Below are positions 4,392-6,542 of a stretch of DNA of 6,542 nt, piece by piece. Made by a program: the position numbers and the translations under genes. A model generated the notes under the pieces. It saw only the letters and a list, made by a program, of their open reading frames with translations. It did no database searches and was not told the DNA's origin. Numbering within the stretch: the first letter of the stretch is position 1; each line of letters begins with the position of its first letter. This DNA comes from Patescibacteria group bacterium (GTDB lineage: Bacteria; Patescibacteriota; Microgenomatia; UBA10105; UBA927), in NCBI GenBank assembly GCA_003545435.1, contig DPYI01000063.1, forward strand, positions 1-6,542, written 5' to 3'.

Positions 4392-5093
4392 ATGGGTACG
4401 CTTTATATTGTGTCAACTCCGATCGGCAACCTGGAAGATATCACGATACGGGCATTGCACACGTTGTTTTCCGTTGATGCTATTGCCTGTGAAGACACGA
4501 GAGTTACAGGTAATTTATGGGAATTACTGAAAAATAAATATAATGACCTTATATCTGTTACTCACAAGCCGATACTCATTCCCTATCACAACAATAATGA
4601 ACAGACGATAACCCCGGAACTCATTCAACTCCTTAAACAAGGAAAGAATATCGCCCTCGTCAGCGATGCCGGAACTCCGCTGGTATCGGATCCCGGCTAC
4701 AGAATCGTTACAGAAGTTCAAAAACAGAATATTCCGATTATTGTTGTACCCGGAGTTTCCGCTTTTTTAACAGCTCTTACAGGAAGCGGTTTACAGACCA
4801 ACACGTGGACGTTCCTTGGATATTTGCCGGAAAAGCAATCCAGACGAATAACAAAATTACGAAATATGAAGAAATCATCCGTCATGCTCTCCTCTACCTA
4901 TATCTGTTATGTGGCACCGCATAAATTTATCCAAACCATGAAAGACATCCATCAATCATTAGGCGATATTCCCTGTGTCATTGGAAGGGAATTAACAAAG
5001 ATCCATGAAGAATATTGGAAAGGAACACCTCAAGAGGCTTTTGGTCATTTTTCGCATCCCAAGGGAGAATTTGTTCTTCTATTTACATTGTAA
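4392..5093 (+). CDS. rsmI: 16S rRNA (cytidine1402-2'-O)-methyltransferase RsmI, short form
   Basis: RsmI methylates the ribose of C1402 in the decoding centre of 16S rRNA using S-adenosylmethionine. The 233-residue protein has the tetrapyrrole-methylase fold and the RsmI motifs: LYIVSTPIGNLEDITIRAL (residues 4-22), ACEDTRVTGNL (32-42), LVSDAGTPLVSDPGYRIV (89-106), VVPGVSAFLTAL (118-129), then TFLGYLPEK and GRELTKIHEEYWKGT. It ends at KGEFVLLFTL, the last strand of the catalytic domain. Typical RsmI proteins run to about 280 residues with a C-terminal helical domain that is absent here. The stop is a clean TAA with no remnant frame beyond, so this looks like a natural short form, not a frameshift. 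The start at 4392 is fixed by the TATAAT box just upstream. It overlaps the end of the convergent acyl-CoA synthetase gene by 11 bp. Confidence 0.95.
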   Translation: MGTLYIVSTPIGNLEDITIRALHTLFSVDAIACEDTRVTGNLWELLKNKYNDLISVTHKPILIPYHNNNEQTITPELIQLLKQGKNIALVSDAGTPLVSDPGYRIVTEVQKQNIPIIVVPGVSAFLTALTGSGLQTNTWTFLGYLPEKQSRRITKLRNMKKSSVMLSSTYICYVAPHKFIQTMKDIHQSLGDIPCVIGRELTKIHEEYWKGTPQEAFGHFSHPKGEFVLLFTL

Positions 5094-6542
5094 CCGTTAA
5101 TCGGCAATCAAGGGCAATAACACCCTGCCCCTTTGGTTTAACCAGTAATGGATTGATGTCCAGTTCTGTTATTTCAGGATGATTGATAGCCAGAGACGAA
5201 ACCTTTAACAACGCTTCAATAAGCGCCTGTCTGTCAAGCGGTTGTTTGCCTCTTGTGCCATGGAATACTGCTGAAGATTTTAGAGTATGAATCATTTGAT
5301 CCGCATCATAGTACATGAGCGGAGCAAACCGGAATGTAACATCTTTCATAACCTCTACAAAAATACCTCCAACCCCCAACATAATAAGCGTTCCTAATCC
5401 GGCTTCTTTTTTTATTCCGACAATGCATTCAAGCCCTTCTGATATATGTACCATATCCATGAGAAGTATACCGTCAACAACAACCGATGGAAGAATCTTT
5501 TTTACCTGTTCAAGCATTTGGTCAGCATCTTTTTGTGCACTACTTTTCAAAACATTAAGCCGGATTGCCCCAATATCTGTCTTATGAATAATCTGTTTTG
5601 AGATGAGTTTAATGACAATGGTATCCCCTAAAGAGGAAAGTGATGTTGGTATAGATTGAATATCTTTTACACATACATAGGAAGGGACGGGTATTCCCAG
5701 GGATTTTACTATTGACAACGGATCCATGGTATCTATTGGAGAGGATGAAAGCGAGGATGACGGTGTTATTTCCGATTGAGTTTTTGAAATTTGATTTCTC
5801 ATCGATGCATACTTATGAAGGTTAGACAGCATTACCGCTGTCTGCTCAGGATATTTGCTGACGGGGATATGTCCCATATCAAGAATTTCTTTTCCTTCTT
5901 TCATAATCTGATCACCCATCCAGGAGACTGCAAGCGGTTTTTTACTCGTTTTTTTATGGATACAGAATGCGTTTGCGGTATCGGCTATTTTGGTAACCGC
6001 CTGCGGAGTGACAATGCCCAGTATGCTGTGTACCGATTCTTCGCTTTCAAGTTTTGAAAGCATTTCCTGATACTCTTTTGCCTGTGCATCCCCCAAAAGA
6101 TCAATGGGATTATGGTTTCCTAAAATAGACGGTACTATAACTCCTGATGAGATGAGTGTATCGGTAGCCAGTATCGCGGGGCCCCCGGCGTTGGTCAGAA
6201 CCGCACAGGAGTTGCCCGAAGGAATCGGATTTTGAGAAAAACACACAAGGGTATTGATAAATTCCTGAGTTGAATACGCTTGCATCATACAGGCCTGGTC
6301 AAAGAGCGCCGAGTACGCCTCCGGTATGCCGGCCAGTGATCCGGTATGGGAGTGTACTGCCTCAGTTCCTTCTTTTGTTCTTCCTCCCTTTAATATAACG
6401 ATAGGTTTCGGATTCGGGTTTGTTGCCATTTTTTTGCCGACTGCAATCAGCTCTTTAGCGTCCCTCAGCTGTTCCACGTACAATCCTATGACAGACGTTG
6501 TTTGGTCAGAGGATAGATATTCCAAAATGTTCAATTCATTGA
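5083..6542 (-). CDS. ADP-forming acetyl/acyl-CoA synthetase, alpha-beta fusion, 5'-truncated
   Basis: This NDP-forming acyl-CoA synthetase converts acyl-CoA, ADP and phosphate to the acid, CoA and ATP, giving substrate-level ATP when acetate is produced. The frame is open to the right edge. The TTG at 6534 lies within conserved sequence (LEYLSSDQTTSVIGLYVE), so it is not the start and the N-terminal CoA-binding domain is missing. Numbering from that TTG, residues 1 to about 240 are the ligase domain, with the catalytic phospho-His motif SHTGSLAG (H63), TNAGGPAIL (114-122) and NPIDLLGDA (142-150). A Ser/Thr-rich linker (about 250-270) joins it to the ATP-grasp domain (about 271-483), which has IIHKTDIGAI (H317, the second phosphate-relay His), GVGGIFVEVMKDVTFRFAPL and ELDINPLLV. 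All key residues visible are intact. It is a one-chain fusion of the archaeal alpha and beta subunits. Confidence 0.94.
   Translation of the reverse strand, partial: NELNILEYLSSDQTTSVIGLYVEQLRDAKELIAVGKKMATNPNPKPIVILKGGRTKEGTEAVHSHTGSLAGIPEAYSALFDQACMMQAYSTQEFINTLVCFSQNPIPSGNSCAVLTNAGGPAILATDTLISSGVIVPSILGNHNPIDLLGDAQAKEYQEMLSKLESEESVHSILGIVTPQAVTKIADTANAFCIHKKTSKKPLAVSWMGDQIMKEGKEILDMGHIPVSKYPEQTAVMLSNLHKYASMRNQISKTQSEITPSSSLSSSPIDTMDPLSIVKSLGIPVPSYVCVKDIQSIPTSLSSLGDTIVIKLISKQIIHKTDIGAIRLNVLKSSAQKDADQMLEQVKKILPSVVVDGILLMDMVHISEGLECIVGIKKEAGLGTLIMLGVGGIFVEVMKDVTFRFAPLMYYDADQMIHTLKSSAVFHGTRGKQPLDRQALIEALLKVSSLAINHPEITELDINPLLVKPKGQGVIALDCRLTVTM

Noticed and set aside
4282..4530. 82-codon plus-strand frame overlapping the start of rsmI
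   Set aside because: It runs through the inverted repeat and the rsmI promoter and then overlaps the conserved RsmI N-terminus out of frame.
5315..6057. Plus-strand open frames at 5315-5587 and 5791-6057
   Set aside because: Both are antisense to conserved ATP-grasp and ligase-domain sequence of the acyl-CoA synthetase. They have no family resemblance or start signals.

Overview
The window looks like chromosomal DNA of an uncultivated, small-genome bacterium, most likely a member of the Patescibacteria/CPR (Microgenomates-like). This is an inference from four things. There is a winged-helix plus Nudix-like protein of a kind I associate with that group. The RsmI is a short form without its C-terminal extension. 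A fused ADP-forming acyl-CoA synthetase is present. Several genes seem to rely on extended -10 promoters (TGnTATAAT type) with very short or no leaders. TGA is used as an ordinary stop, so this is not a TGA-recoded lineage. No mobile element, CRISPR array, rRNA or tRNA is visible.

Left part (1-1369, + strand): the 3' end of lexA (SOS repressor, N-terminus outside the window), an AT-rich intergenic stretch of about 250 bp, then a compact DUF433/DUF5615 toxin-antitoxin pair whose genes overlap by ATGA. The pair is clearly AT-richer than lexA and looks like an inserted accessory module.

Middle part (1382-3518): a minus-strand winged-helix/Nudix-like protein with a degenerate Nudix box diverges from a plus-strand two-gene unit. 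That unit encodes a VOC-fold (glyoxalase/bleomycin-resistance-like) protein and an AlkA/OGG1-like HhH DNA glycosylase, separated by 6 bp. The divergent promoters are readable, and both starts should be moved downstream of the longest possible open frames (to 2062 on the minus strand and GTG 2157 on the plus strand).

Right part (3576-6542): a DedA-family membrane protein (minus) diverges from rsmI (plus). The roughly 155-bp gap between them holds two inverted repeats on the dedA side. The inner one would fold the dedA leader so that part of its strong Shine-Dalgarno sequence is paired, and it is the best candidate here for an undescribed regulatory element. rsmI converges, with an 11-bp overlap, on a fused ADP-forming acetyl/acyl-CoA synthetase (minus) that runs off the right edge.

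No single large new system is evident. The points worth following are the structured dedA leader, the HhH glycosylase without an obvious catalytic Asp, the wHTH protein with an eroded Nudix motif, and the TA module with a possible coupled upstream ORF.
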